Below are positions 1 through 9,319 of a stretch of DNA of 64,000 bases, piece by piece. Every line of letters starts with the position of its first letter. The stretch's first letter is position 1. Origin of the DNA: Deltaproteobacteria bacterium (GTDB taxonomy: Bacteria; Myxococcota; Kuafuiibacteriia; Kuafuiibacteriales; Kuafuiibacteriaceae); assembly GCA_016713425.1 (NCBI GenBank), contig JADJPE010000005.1, positions 5,926,501-5,990,500 on the forward strand, given 5' to 3'. A program made the position numbers and the translations under genes. The notes below the pieces were generated by a model. It did not search any database. It was given only the letters and a program-made list of their open reading frames with translations, and had not been told where the DNA came from.

Positions 1-2507
1 TGCTTGCCCGGCCGGGGGCGCCACCACAACCGCTCGTCTCGCCCGACCGTGCCGAGATACTCGCCGTCGAGAAACCAGCTCACGTTCGCGCTCTCGGTTT
101 CCGCGACAAGCGGGATCTCTTGGCGATCGGCCGCCATGCCCGGGATCAGCATCGAAATGCGCCCTGCTGCGGGCTCAATGATCACCGGGGGCCGACCATC
201 ACGGGCAGACGACGCAAGAGCACAGCCGGGCGCCATCGCGGGCGGCGACGGGAGTCGAAGCCGCTCGGCGCGAAGATATCGGCGCAGGTTCGGAGGATAA
301 ACGACGAACCGCTCCGTCCGGTAGGGACGGTCGGCCCGACACGCCGGTGTGAGGCCGAGACCGGTTGCGATATCGACGTCCACTTCGACATGGAACGCGC
401 AAGTCTCGGTCGGCACGCTGCGACGAAGTGCCCACGCGCGAGTTCGGTGAGGACAAGCCGCCGTCGGGAGCCGGCCGGACAACGCACAGACTTCGATAGC
501 CGTCAGATCGCCCGGCACGGGGTCATCTTTGACGACCCGGTCGTCTGGACCTTGCAACGCCTCGAGTATATCGAAAAGAATCGGCCCCGCCGCCTCGGCA
601 CCCGCGAGGTGGGAGCTTGGCGTATTGTCGAAGTTCCCAAGCCACACGACGGCCGTGTATTGCGCATTCGAACCGACAGCCCACGCGTCGTGGTGGCCAT
701 AGCTTGTGCCCGTCTTCCAGTGGACGTTGACCGGCATTCGACGAAACCGCCCACGGGCGGGAAAGTCAGGACGGTCTTTGAGCCGGAGCGCGCGGCGCGT
801 GAGGTAGGCAGCCCCAGGCGACATCGCTGTCATCTCCGGCCGACGATCTTGATCGTTCGGTGTTGGGACAAAGCTGAGGGGACGATACACGCCCCTCTCG
901 GCCAGGGCAGCGTAGAGTCCCGCCATTTCGATCGGGGTCAACTCGACGCCGCCGATCGCGGCCGACAAGCCATAGAAACCGGGGTCTTCGACCAGACTCT
1001 CCACGCCCCACAGCCTAAGACTGCCCACGAAGGACTCGACGCCAAGCCGCGACAAGAGCTCGACGAACGGAACGTTGAGCGACATGGACAGCGCGCTCTC
1101 CGCATCGACGAGACCACGAAAGGTATCGTCGTAGTTTCGAGGCGCGTAAGAACCGTAGCTTCGCGGCGTGTCCGTGATGGCATGTTCGGGCAATAGAAGA
1201 CCTCGATCGATGCCCATCGCGTAAATGAAAGGCTTGAGCGCTGACCCAGGCGATCTCGGGTTATCGAAACCTGCGATCTGGCCCCCGTGCACCGCGTCCC
1301 AGAACTCGAAGTTTCCGACCAAGGCAACCACTTCGCCTTTGCGATGGTCTACGACCACCGCCGCCCCGTTGTGAATGCCGCGCTGCCGAAAGTCGGCCCT
1401 GGCTCGAGTGAAGGTGCCCTCGGCCATGACCTGCGCGCTCGAATCGAGATTCGTGACAATCCGCGCATCCTCGTGGCCGAACCGGTCCGAAAGCCAGATG
1501 GCTGCGTGTTGCGCTCGACGCGGCATCGGACGAAGCCGGCGCGGGACGGGGGTCGCGGCGATCATATCCAGCAGCCCGCGTCTGTGTTCGCCGCCGCCGT
1601 TGGCGTGGCCATGGCCGTTGGCGTGGTCGCTCCCGTTGCCGTTGGCGTCGCCGTTGCCGCGGCCATCGCCGCTCCCGGCGGCCTCGGTATTGGCGTTCGT
1701 GGCGTTCGCGTTCGCATCGGCGTCGTCGGCGCGAACCACGCGCTCATCCGTGAAGACGCCAGCCTCCACCAGGCGCCGCGCGATGGATTGCCGCGCTGAC
1801 GTCAAGCGATCCACATTCGAAGGGCTGGGAACCCGAGCGGACGGGCTTTGAGGCACGGCGAGAAGTATCGCGATCTCGCTCTTCGAGAGCGCATTCGCTC
1901 GGTGCCCGAAGTATGCCAGTGACGCGGCCTCGACACCTTCGAGATTCCGCCCGAAAGGGATATACTGAAGATATGCCTCAAGAATGCGCCGCTTATCGTA
2001 CCGAGCCTCGAGTTGGAGCGCCCGAAAAGCCTCGACGACCTTGGACGAGAATGTCCGCGGCCTCGGTTCCCGGACTCTCACCAACTGCATCGTGATCGTC
2101 GAGGCTCCCGACACGACCCGGCCAGCGAGCACGTTGCTGACCAGCGCCCGAACAACCGCAACCGCGTCGACCCCTCCATGCTCAAAGAAGCGTTGATCCT
2201 CAACCGCAAGGAGCGCCTGTGCGTAATGCGGATCCACGTCGTCGAGGGTAACCGGAATTCGCCATTTGTCGTCGGGAGAGAGGAAGACGTGGGCCGTTGT
2301 CCCGTCGCGGAAGGCAACGACACGCGAGCCTTGGATGAAGAAGTCGCGTGGCAGAGGCGTCATTCGAGCTGCGGCCCACAACCCAAAATACGAAGCGAAG
2401 ATCACGAGGGCCGCCCCAGCTGCGAGGGCGACGACTCGACGGCCACGACCCGATCGAACCCACGCGGCCCATCCACTCAATCGAACCGATCCAGCCAACC
2501 GCGTCAT
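1..2507 (-). CDS. pbpC: Penicillin-binding protein 1C, C-terminus cut by window edge
   Basis: A peptidoglycan glycosyltransferase/transpeptidase of the PBP1C family, acting in the periplasm and anchored by one N-terminal membrane segment (about residues 30-48). The frame stays open from ATG 2507 to base 1, so the C-terminal part lies outside. Seen directly: the glycosyltransferase 51 motif EDQRFFEHGG with catalytic Glu at about residue 103, the transpeptidase SALK motif (Ser422, Lys425) in GSALKPF, and KTG at residue 598. A GTG at 2543 is an alternative in-frame start. It lies 41 bp downstream of the alpha-2-macroglobulin gene, the same pairing as pbpC/yfhM in other Gram-negatives, which supports the assignment. 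Odd: an Asn/Gly/Asp/His-rich low-complexity stretch (residues about 255-315) sits between the two catalytic domains. Confidence 0.9.
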   Translation of the reverse strand, partial: MTRLAGSVRLSGWAAWVRSGRGRRVVALAAGAALVIFASYFGLWAAARMTPLPRDFFIQGSRVVAFRDGTTAHVFLSPDDKWRIPVTLDDVDPHYAQALLAVEDQRFFEHGGVDAVAVVRALVSNVLAGRVVSGASTITMQLVRVREPRPRTFSSKVVEAFRALQLEARYDKRRILEAYLQYIPFGRNLEGVEAASLAYFGHRANALSKSEIAILLAVPQSPSARVPSPSNVDRLTSARQSIARRLVEAGVFTDERVVRADDADANANATNANTEAAGSGDGRGNGDANGNGSDHANGHGHANGGGEHRRGLLDMIAATPVPRRLRPMPRRAQHAAIWLSDRFGHEDARIVTNLDSSAQVMAEGTFTRARADFRQRGIHNGAAVVVDHRKGEVVALVGNFEFWDAVHGGQIAGFDNPRSPGSALKPFIYAMGIDRGLLLPEHAITDTPRSYGSYAPRNYDDTFRGLVDAESALSMSLNVPFVELLSRLGVESFVGSLRLWGVESLVEDPGFYGLSAAIGGVELTPIEMAGLYAALAERGVYRPLSFVPTPNDQDRRPEMTAMSPGAAYLTRRALRLKDRPDFPARGRFRRMPVNVHWKTGTSYGHHDAWAVGSNAQYTAVVWLGNFDNTPSSHLAGAEAAGPILFDILEALQGPDDRVVKDDPVPGDLTAIEVCALSGRLPTAACPHRTRAWALRRSVPTETCAFHVEVDVDIATGLGLTPACRADRPYRTERFVVYPPNLRRYLRAERLRLPSPPAMAPGCALASSARDGRPPVIIEPAAGRISMLIPGMAADRQEIPLVAETESANVSWFLDGEYLGTVGRDERLWWRPRPGK
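1564..1745 (-). repeat. Low-complexity coding stretch in PBP1C
   Basis: Imperfect short repeats rich in GCC/AAC/GGC codons encode runs such as ADANANATNANTEA followed by Gly-Asn-Gly-Asp and His-Gly-His runs. The reading frame is kept. It lies before the transpeptidase SALK motif, so it is probably a flexible interdomain linker expanded by replication slippage. Confidence 0.75.
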
Positions 2508-2548
2508 ACCCGCAAGCCAACCTCTTAGAGCGCCGCCACGCACGCCCG

Positions 2549-5500
2549 CTACTTCGACTCTGCGGTGTCCTGCCAAGGCCCGCGGACGGTGACCCGCCCA
2601 CCCCGCGCCCTCGCCCACCGAGAGGGATCGTACATGGCCTCGATCTCCACGGGAGGCACCGTGAACACGCCTGCGGTCACTGCTCTCACAGCGTACACAA
2701 TCGTCTTGGACTCACCGGGGTCCAAGCTGCCAAAGAACTCCACACGTTCGTCGCGAAGGTTCATGTGGTCGGGCGAAAAGAGGTTCTCTCCCGGGATCCA
2801 GTCGATCGCACCGCCGCGTCCGAGACGCGGGTTCTCGATCTCGAACCCAGCCGGGAAGCGATCCACGACCGCGAGGTTCTGCAGGCGCTCGCCCGTCTTG
2901 TTCGAGAAGTTCACGACGACGTAGATCAGATCCGCGAGCTTGAGCGCGTCGTCGGCGAGCACCTCGCCGGTCGCACTCCGGTAGGATCGTTCGACGCTCA
3001 GCCCTTCGCCGCCCGTTGGGTATCGACCGTCGGCGGCAACACCTTCGCTCGACAGGACCAAGAAGACGCGCCCCTCCGTGTTCCCCTTGTCGACGAGGAT
3101 GTCGACTGAACCGTACTCACTGGCTCGCTCAATGGACCACGTACGGTCGCTCCCCTTCGATGCGCTCTCGATCGGCGAGATCTTCCGCCCGTCGAGCTCG
3201 AGGCTCGGCACGGGAAACGCTTTCGAGACCTCGCCCAAGTACTTCCCAAGACCCGTAATGCCCCACACCAACTCCTGAGTGGTGTACCATGAGCTCGACT
3301 GCGCCTGCAGGCCGTCCGCAACGAGGCGAGCCAGCGGTTCGCCGGCTGGATCGTCCCCAAAGAGGTCTGCATAGATGCTCAGCGCCAACCCGCGGCGACG
3401 CCGGTCCGAGTAAAACGACCACCCATTGCGACGAGTGTTCGTGATGGGCGAGAGATCGGGCGACCTGAGGTCGCGCTCGTAGCGACGGTCTCCAGCGAGG
3501 AACAGGCCGGCCTTCAGCAGGAGAGTCGCCTCCTTGTCTTCGCCCTCCGAGAGGGCGTACGAGCTCCTCCGCGCGTCGACCTCGATCAGGCCCTGCATGC
3601 GCCCCTTGCGTCCTCGTCCCGCCGCAGCCAACACGAAATGCGCATAGGGCTCCCCCGCTCGGTAGTCGTATTCACTCCAATCGGCGGGTCGCCGATCGAG
3701 TATCTCCCCCAGCCAGTCGAGTGCATCGTTGAGACGGGCTTCCGGGACCGCGTAGTTGAGCTTCTTCGCGTCCAGCAAGAAGTGGGTGGCGTAGGCCGAC
3801 GCCCAGAACGAAGGTTCGTTCCCACCCGGCCAATACGCGAAACCTCCCGACGGCGTCTGCATCGAGAACACGCGGCGAATGCCCGCTTGCACCATGCTCT
3901 CGATGCCACCCTTTGCGACCAATGACGGGTCGATGTTGCCCACAAGACGCCCGACATAGAGAAGCGGACGCGCCGAAGAGGTCGTCTGTTCGATGCAACC
4001 GTAAGGGTAGCGAACAAGATACTTCAGGTGATCGAACGCCTGCCCGTACGGATTCGAGGTCACCCAGAACGTCGTCCGCTCGGTCGTCGGAAGCCAGCCG
4101 CTCAGCTCCGGCTTGAGCTTCGTGCGTCCGGGCGCAAGCTCGAGGAGCTTCACTCGACGGGTCGCCGGCGTTGCGGGAATGAAAGGGACCTCGGCCGACT
4201 CGCCGAACACACCGTCCTTGAGTCCGTGGGCGGAGGCTTCGACTCGTACCGTCGCCGCACCCACCGCGCGGTTGGCCTTGATGACGAAGACCGCCCTCGC
4301 GCTCTTTCCGTCCTCGAGCTCGAGGACACGGTTGGGAGCGTCGAGAAACGAAATCACGGGATCGTTCTTCGAGTCACCATCGTCCTTGGCCAGATTCCCC
4401 CCAAGATCGAGGGGCTTCACGGTCATCGCCACGTCGATCTTCCGCTTGGCACCCGATGCGTTCGTTATCGAGACCGGGATCTGCATTCGATCGCCGTAGA
4501 CCATGAACCGCGGCAATGTAGACTGAACGATGATGGGATCGCGAACCGTCACCGGTTTCGACGCCACACCAATCCGCTTCCTACCGACCGCGACCGCCAT
4601 CACCCGCAAACGGCCCCGATACTCCGGAATGTCCAGCGCGACGCGAAGCTTGCCGCTGTCGGGAACCCGCAGGATGCCTGACCAGAGCGCGACCGGCTTT
4701 ACCGGTTGAGCCCGATCCAAGCCGTCGGGAGGCCCATCGCCTCCCGGATTTCCGGAAGTCCCCCCCGCGGGCAGCAACATGTTCCATCCGATCGTTTCGA
4801 AGGTCGCAACGCCGAGCCCTCGTTTCGCGAAGAGATCATCAAGCGGATTGGGACTCTTGAAACGCGTGAGAGAAAGAATGCCTTCGTCGACGGCCGCAAC
4901 CGTTACGTACGTAGGCTCGTCGAGGGGTCCGGTGACCAACTCAATGTCGAGCTTCGACTGCGACCGCGAGATCTCGGGGACCGCGATGGTCAGCTCGCGC
5001 AGGAAGGGCTTCGGAACCACCCGCACTGAACGTACGCCGAACGCCCGGTGGGGCACGAAACTCTCGGGCGAGTCGGCGTGCGGATCTTTGAGGCAAAACA
5101 CGCTGACGTATGCGTTGGGCACAAAGGCATCGAGCGAGAAGCGCCACTTCACGGGGCCCGGCACGATGTCGAGCCACTCCTTGCGCAGCACTTGATCCGT
5201 CTCGAGCGTAACGAGGGCGCGCCCGGAAAACGGTGCGTCGAAGCTCAACGTCGCCTCTTGATTGAGCTCGACCGCCTCCGGCAGTTGAAGCTCGATCGGG
5301 GTTGGCTTGAGAGGGCGCGGCGTCTTGTCTTGCTCCGACTCCGAATACCACCATGCATATCCGGCCTCTCCCTCGAGGATGAGATCCGACTGAACCCCGG
5401 CCGACGTCGCGCGCACGACATAGGCTGTCGCCACGGAGCCCACCTGGATATCCGCCGAGAACCGTCCGCCGGTCACCTTGACCGTCTGCGTGCCATCCGA

Positions 5501-8374
5501 GCTTAGCCGTGAGAATTCGCGATAGGTCCAGGAACCTGATTCTCGCTCGTAGATCCAATCGTGCTCCTGTTCGACGCGCAAGAACTCGATGTTCACTTCC
5601 TTGACCGCGGTCGCGACGATCTCGCCGTTCCAGTCAACCACAACGCCCTTGACGTCGATCTTGTCCCCAGGATTTGGATGATCGGTCGACGCCGCGACCC
5701 CAAGATAGAACTCGGCAGGATGAACCAGTGCACTCGCCTTACCAACCGTCGACCGCCCGCCGCCGCCTTCAAAGACCGCGACGTCGGCGACCACGCGGGC
5801 GGTGCTGCCAAACCCACCGCGCGCAGACAGCGTTGGACACTCAAGCGTCGCTCGTCCATGCGCATCGAGAGCGCCTTGGACCGACCCGAGCGGAATGGCA
5901 CCCGGCAATCGCTCATGCCAAATGCCGTAGGCAAACTCCCCGTTCTTCTTCGGTCGGAACCGGTCGCTCTCGAGACGACACGACAACTCGACGCGGCTTC
6001 CCTCGGCCGAACCGCCGAACAGATACTCCGCGCCCACCGTGAAGCTCGAGCTCCCCGAAAGGAGAACCGGGTCGGTCACGGGCTCGACCTCGACCTTCAT
6101 GCGCTCGGGAACGAAAGCTTCAACGTTGAGCGAGTCGTAGCCGATGCGCGTATCCGCCACCTGAACCGCCACCCCATACCGCCCGGTGTCCGCAAACGCC
6201 TCGAACTCGACGTCGGCGTTCACCATCCCGGCCTCGTTGGTCGTCAGCGAATATTTCTTCGCAACTTTTCCGCGCGGATCGATGATTTGGAGCTCGACCG
6301 GCATGCCGGTCCTAGGTGCCACGTCGGTGCTGTTGCGAAGCACTGCGACGAGATGAGCGACATCGCCCGGTCGATAAACGCCGCGATCGGTATAGAGCGC
6401 CGCCTGATAGGGTGAATCAGGGCGCGTGTACGACAGGCCCGCCGTCTCCGCCTCATCGGCACGGATCTCGAGGGTCTCGAAGGGAAGGTAGGTGAGATCT
6501 TCGCCGAGCGTCGCGATGATCGCGAAAGGCGCGCTTTGATCCACGGCGTCGGGCTCCAGCCCCCTCAAGGCACAGTATCCGAGCAAGTCGGTCGCGCACC
6601 TCGAAATGGCGCGCCCACTCCGCGCGATCATCTTTACACGCGATCCGGTCACGGGCCGATTCTTGTGAATGTCGATCACGAAGACACCCACCGCGTTGTC
6701 GGCGGCTTGGCGCTTGGCGACCAGGTTCAAGTCGGTGATGAGGAGGCGTGAACGAACGGTCTTTGAAGGAATCGAAAGCTCAAGCTGGAGTACACCTCGA
6801 CCGATCTCCGGCAAAACGTCCGCAACCGAGAACCAGCTCGTCGTCGAGACATCTGGCTTTCCGCTCACCTTCAGCGCGTGGTCCAGAATCAGCGTCGAGT
6901 TCCGTTCATCGGCGGTCTCCTCTTCGGCGCTCATCCAAAACGCCAGATTCTCGGGCGGGATGCGTCGCACACGCAATCGGACCTCGCTCACATTGCGATG
7001 GCGAATGCCCAAGCTTTGCCACGCGCTCTTCGGAAGATATCGACCCTGAGCCAAGAAGCCGATGTCCGGGCTTCGGGCTGGAACCGAAAAGCTCGCCACA
7101 TAGTCAGACGCAAGCGTGCCCCCATCTACGGAACGGGCATTGGCGTCGATTCGAAGCGCGTAGCTCCCACGCTTGAAGTCACCAAGGATCCGGAAACCAC
7201 CGCGCGTCGGCGTCAGGCTCCATTTGACGTCGGGTGTAAAATGAATGCTCTCGCGCGCATCACTCTCTTCAAGGACACACCGCGGCGAGACCTGGTAACT
7301 TTCGCCGCTCTGGGAGTCCCAGTAGTACATCGATTCTTCGCCCGCCGCATGGTCGCGGCACACCACCTGAAGGTAGAAGCCATGGCCTCCCTCCTGCAGA
7401 CCGGAGGCGAGGATCTCGATCGGCTTGCCTTGGGGAATCGCGACCACCGCGAAGCCGGCGGGGGCCGTGACTTGCGCGCCGGTGCTGCCTTTGACGCCCG
7501 GATCTTGATCGAAACGGAGCTCGACTCCGGGGCCGATCTTCGCGTGGCTGATCGTCGCTCGAGCGACATTCGCGCTATCGGTCTTTTCGTAGGTGACCGT
7601 CTTCGCAGGCAGCCCACCAACGGTCCACGTCCCAAAGCGCCCAATGCTCGCGGCATCGACCGGAGCCGAGTACACCAGGCCGACCTCAACCCGCTTCCGC
7701 TTCAGATCAACCGCCTTGATACTCGCCCTCGCCAGCGCGAATGAGGGCGTCGAAAACTCATACGTCCAATCCGACGACCCGCCCTTGACGACGCCCGACG
7801 TCGTCTCGACCGCCTCAAGGACCACGCGGTAGTCGGCGCCCGCGGCAAATCCAGCCTGGGGCACAAACTCCAACGTCGAAGGCCCCGCGAAGCGAAGGTG
7901 TCCTGCGACTTCGGGGCTGAGGACCAGCCGTGTTGCACCGAGCGGGGCATCGGCCTGATGGACCACGGCAGCTGAGAACTCGACCACGATGCGCGACGGC
8001 GCAACGCCCTCGTCCCCCACCGCCCGGATCACCGGATAGACGGCCTGAGCAGAACCTGCGGTCGGAGTGGCGTTGTCATCTCGAGCCGTCGGCCCCACCG
8101 AACGCGAGTCCTCTCCAGCGGAGGGCAGAGCGCTCGCACCTCCGGCATCGGCCTCTGACGGCGCTTGAGACCCGACGTCGCCATCCTTTCCGCACCCTGG
8201 GTGAACGCCCCCTGCGCCCAGCAAAGAAACCCACAAGACCAAGCGCGCGCCGGGGCACGGCGTGCGCCGGGACACCGCGCGCGCGCGATGATCATCGAGC
8301 CCGGGCCCGCCTGAATGTGCGCCGGATTCATGGGCGCGGTCGAAAGCGTGAGGTGTCTTGGGATTCGATATCAT
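2549..8374 (-). CDS. Bacterial alpha-2-macroglobulin (YfhM-like)
   Basis: A 1941-residue predicted envelope protein of the bacterial alpha-2-macroglobulin family, thought to trap attacking proteases in the periplasm. The thioester motif is intact: GCIEQ with Cys1460 and Gln1463. The conserved MG-domain signature DRGVYRPGD is visible near residue 680, and a terpenoid-cyclase-like helical domain follows the thioester. ATG 8374 has an AAGGA Shine-Dalgarno 9 nt upstream. A hydrophobic stretch ending HPGC near residue 60 suggests lipoprotein processing, but the n-region would then be unusually long; GTG 8275 would give a normal-length signal but has no ribosome site. The length exceeds the E. coli homologue (about 1650). 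pbpC lies immediately downstream, consistent with defence at sites of wall synthesis. Confidence 0.9.
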   Translation of the reverse strand: MISNPKTPHAFDRAHESGAHSGGPGLDDHRARAVSRRTPCPGARLVLWVSLLGAGGVHPGCGKDGDVGSQAPSEADAGGASALPSAGEDSRSVGPTARDDNATPTAGSAQAVYPVIRAVGDEGVAPSRIVVEFSAAVVHQADAPLGATRLVLSPEVAGHLRFAGPSTLEFVPQAGFAAGADYRVVLEAVETTSGVVKGGSSDWTYEFSTPSFALARASIKAVDLKRKRVEVGLVYSAPVDAASIGRFGTWTVGGLPAKTVTYEKTDSANVARATISHAKIGPGVELRFDQDPGVKGSTGAQVTAPAGFAVVAIPQGKPIEILASGLQEGGHGFYLQVVCRDHAAGEESMYYWDSQSGESYQVSPRCVLEESDARESIHFTPDVKWSLTPTRGGFRILGDFKRGSYALRIDANARSVDGGTLASDYVASFSVPARSPDIGFLAQGRYLPKSAWQSLGIRHRNVSEVRLRVRRIPPENLAFWMSAEEETADERNSTLILDHALKVSGKPDVSTTSWFSVADVLPEIGRGVLQLELSIPSKTVRSRLLITDLNLVAKRQAADNAVGVFVIDIHKNRPVTGSRVKMIARSGRAISRCATDLLGYCALRGLEPDAVDQSAPFAIIATLGEDLTYLPFETLEIRADEAETAGLSYTRPDSPYQAALYTDRGVYRPGDVAHLVAVLRNSTDVAPRTGMPVELQIIDPRGKVAKKYSLTTNEAGMVNADVEFEAFADTGRYGVAVQVADTRIGYDSLNVEAFVPERMKVEVEPVTDPVLLSGSSSFTVGAEYLFGGSAEGSRVELSCRLESDRFRPKKNGEFAYGIWHERLPGAIPLGSVQGALDAHGRATLECPTLSARGGFGSTARVVADVAVFEGGGGRSTVGKASALVHPAEFYLGVAASTDHPNPGDKIDVKGVVVDWNGEIVATAVKEVNIEFLRVEQEHDWIYERESGSWTYREFSRLSSDGTQTVKVTGGRFSADIQVGSVATAYVVRATSAGVQSDLILEGEAGYAWWYSESEQDKTPRPLKPTPIELQLPEAVELNQEATLSFDAPFSGRALVTLETDQVLRKEWLDIVPGPVKWRFSLDAFVPNAYVSVFCLKDPHADSPESFVPHRAFGVRSVRVVPKPFLRELTIAVPEISRSQSKLDIELVTGPLDEPTYVTVAAVDEGILSLTRFKSPNPLDDLFAKRGLGVATFETIGWNMLLPAGGTSGNPGGDGPPDGLDRAQPVKPVALWSGILRVPDSGKLRVALDIPEYRGRLRVMAVAVGRKRIGVASKPVTVRDPIIVQSTLPRFMVYGDRMQIPVSITNASGAKRKIDVAMTVKPLDLGGNLAKDDGDSKNDPVISFLDAPNRVLELEDGKSARAVFVIKANRAVGAATVRVEASAHGLKDGVFGESAEVPFIPATPATRRVKLLELAPGRTKLKPELSGWLPTTERTTFWVTSNPYGQAFDHLKYLVRYPYGCIEQTTSSARPLLYVGRLVGNIDPSLVAKGGIESMVQAGIRRVFSMQTPSGGFAYWPGGNEPSFWASAYATHFLLDAKKLNYAVPEARLNDALDWLGEILDRRPADWSEYDYRAGEPYAHFVLAAAGRGRKGRMQGLIEVDARRSSYALSEGEDKEATLLLKAGLFLAGDRRYERDLRSPDLSPITNTRRNGWSFYSDRRRRGLALSIYADLFGDDPAGEPLARLVADGLQAQSSSWYTTQELVWGITGLGKYLGEVSKAFPVPSLELDGRKISPIESASKGSDRTWSIERASEYGSVDILVDKGNTEGRVFLVLSSEGVAADGRYPTGGEGLSVERSYRSATGEVLADDALKLADLIYVVVNFSNKTGERLQNLAVVDRFPAGFEIENPRLGRGGAIDWIPGENLFSPDHMNLRDERVEFFGSLDPGESKTIVYAVRAVTAGVFTVPPVEIEAMYDPSRWARARGGRVTVRGPWQDTAESK

Positions 8375-8677
8375 GACAAAGCGTCCTTGGAGCCACGGTC
8401 TACGAAAAACCTAAACGCAGACTCGATCGCGAACTCTTTCCTTGAGTCAGCGCGATGGCCTCATGGACGCGATATCACACTCTCGGTCCAGGCAGCAGTC
8501 GTGGGAGCACAGAGGGAGCCTCCCGCACGCTCGACCGTCGTTCGCTCACGGCCTGCGCAGGCGCGAATCCCAGCCATCCGCATGCGATCCGCATGCGGTT
8601 GGGATGCGATCCGCATGCGGAACCGACGCCGGAGTGGATGCGGAGGCGCCGCGGATTGGGTCAGACTTGGTTCCGAT
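8375..8677. other. Intergenic region between alpha-2-macroglobulin and nuoI
   Basis: About 300 bp without a convincing gene. It must hold the promoter of the alpha-2-macroglobulin/pbpC unit and the end of the nuo transcript. The only structure seen is the cluster of GCATGC palindromes at 8578-8620; no T-run terminator was recognised. Confidence 0.5.
8578..8620. repeat. Cluster of CCGCATGCGG palindromes
   Basis: CCGCATGCG at 8578, then perfect 10-bp palindromes CCGCATGCGG at 8589-8598 and 8611-8620, each preceded by GAT. The two perfect copies are 22 bp apart start to start, about two helical turns, which suits cooperative protein binding. The region lies about 200 bp upstream of the alpha-2-macroglobulin start and 60 bp past the nuoI stop. 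Confidence 0.5.
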
Positions 8678-9319
8678 TCAATAGCCGCCGGTCGCCCCGC
8701 CTGCGCCACCGTCTCCGCTCGACCGATCGACGCGACCGGTTCCGGCCGCCGTTGCCGGTGGCCGTGCCGTGCGGCGTGAGCCCTCCGTCTCGTGGCGACC
8801 GAAGTTCTTCAGAAGATCGGCCTTCCCGAAATCGGCATCTTCACGGCTATACACGGGCTTCGGATGGTAACCCGTATCCATCCGAATGGCGTCGCACGGA
8901 CAGGCTTCGACGCAGAGCCCGCAGACGACACATCGAAGCTCATCGATCTCGAACACGACGGGATACTTTTCGATCGACGGGTCTTCGCTCTCCCCCGCCA
9001 CGATGTGGATGCATCGGGCTGGGCAGGCGGTCTGGCACATGTAGCACGCAACACACCGAGAAGTACCGTCCTCGCGTGGTACCAGCCGGTGCATTCCTCG
9101 AAAGCGCTCCGGGTACTCGACCTTCTGATCGGGATACTGGATCGTCTGGGTGTACTTCTCTTTCCCTATGAGATTCTTGAAGAAATGGCGAATCGTCGTC
9201 TTCAGCCCAGCGGCAATCGCCGGTACATAAAGACGATCGGCCGTCGTCGGTTCGTGACCGACCTCAGTCACGCCCTCCTCGTTCGGCTTGCTCCCGTGAA
9301 TGTCCAGCACCTTGCTCAT
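8678..9319 (-). CDS. nuoI: NADH-quinone oxidoreductase subunit I
   Basis: A 213-residue ferredoxin-type subunit of complex I that carries electrons in the peripheral arm at the membrane interface. Two 4Fe-4S clusters are visible: Cys89/92/95/99 in CVACYMCQTACP and Cys130/133/136/140 in CVVCGLCVEACP. The start ATG at 9319 overlaps the nuoH stop in an ATGA, showing tight translational coupling; a longer frame to 9535 merely overlaps nuoH. The C-terminus has a Gly/Ala/Arg-rich tail of about 30 residues beyond the usual fold. No nuoJ follows: the same-strand run ends here. Confidence 0.95.
   Translation of the reverse strand: MSKVLDIHGSKPNEEGVTEVGHEPTTADRLYVPAIAAGLKTTIRHFFKNLIGKEKYTQTIQYPDQKVEYPERFRGMHRLVPREDGTSRCVACYMCQTACPARCIHIVAGESEDPSIEKYPVVFEIDELRCVVCGLCVEACPCDAIRMDTGYHPKPVYSREDADFGKADLLKNFGRHETEGSRRTARPPATAAGTGRVDRSSGDGGAGGATGGY

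Noticed and set aside
120..1196. Long plus-strand reading frame of 358 codons
   Set aside because: It is antisense to pbpC, Arg/Pro-rich, and has no motifs; the minus strand carries clear PBP motifs through the same bases.
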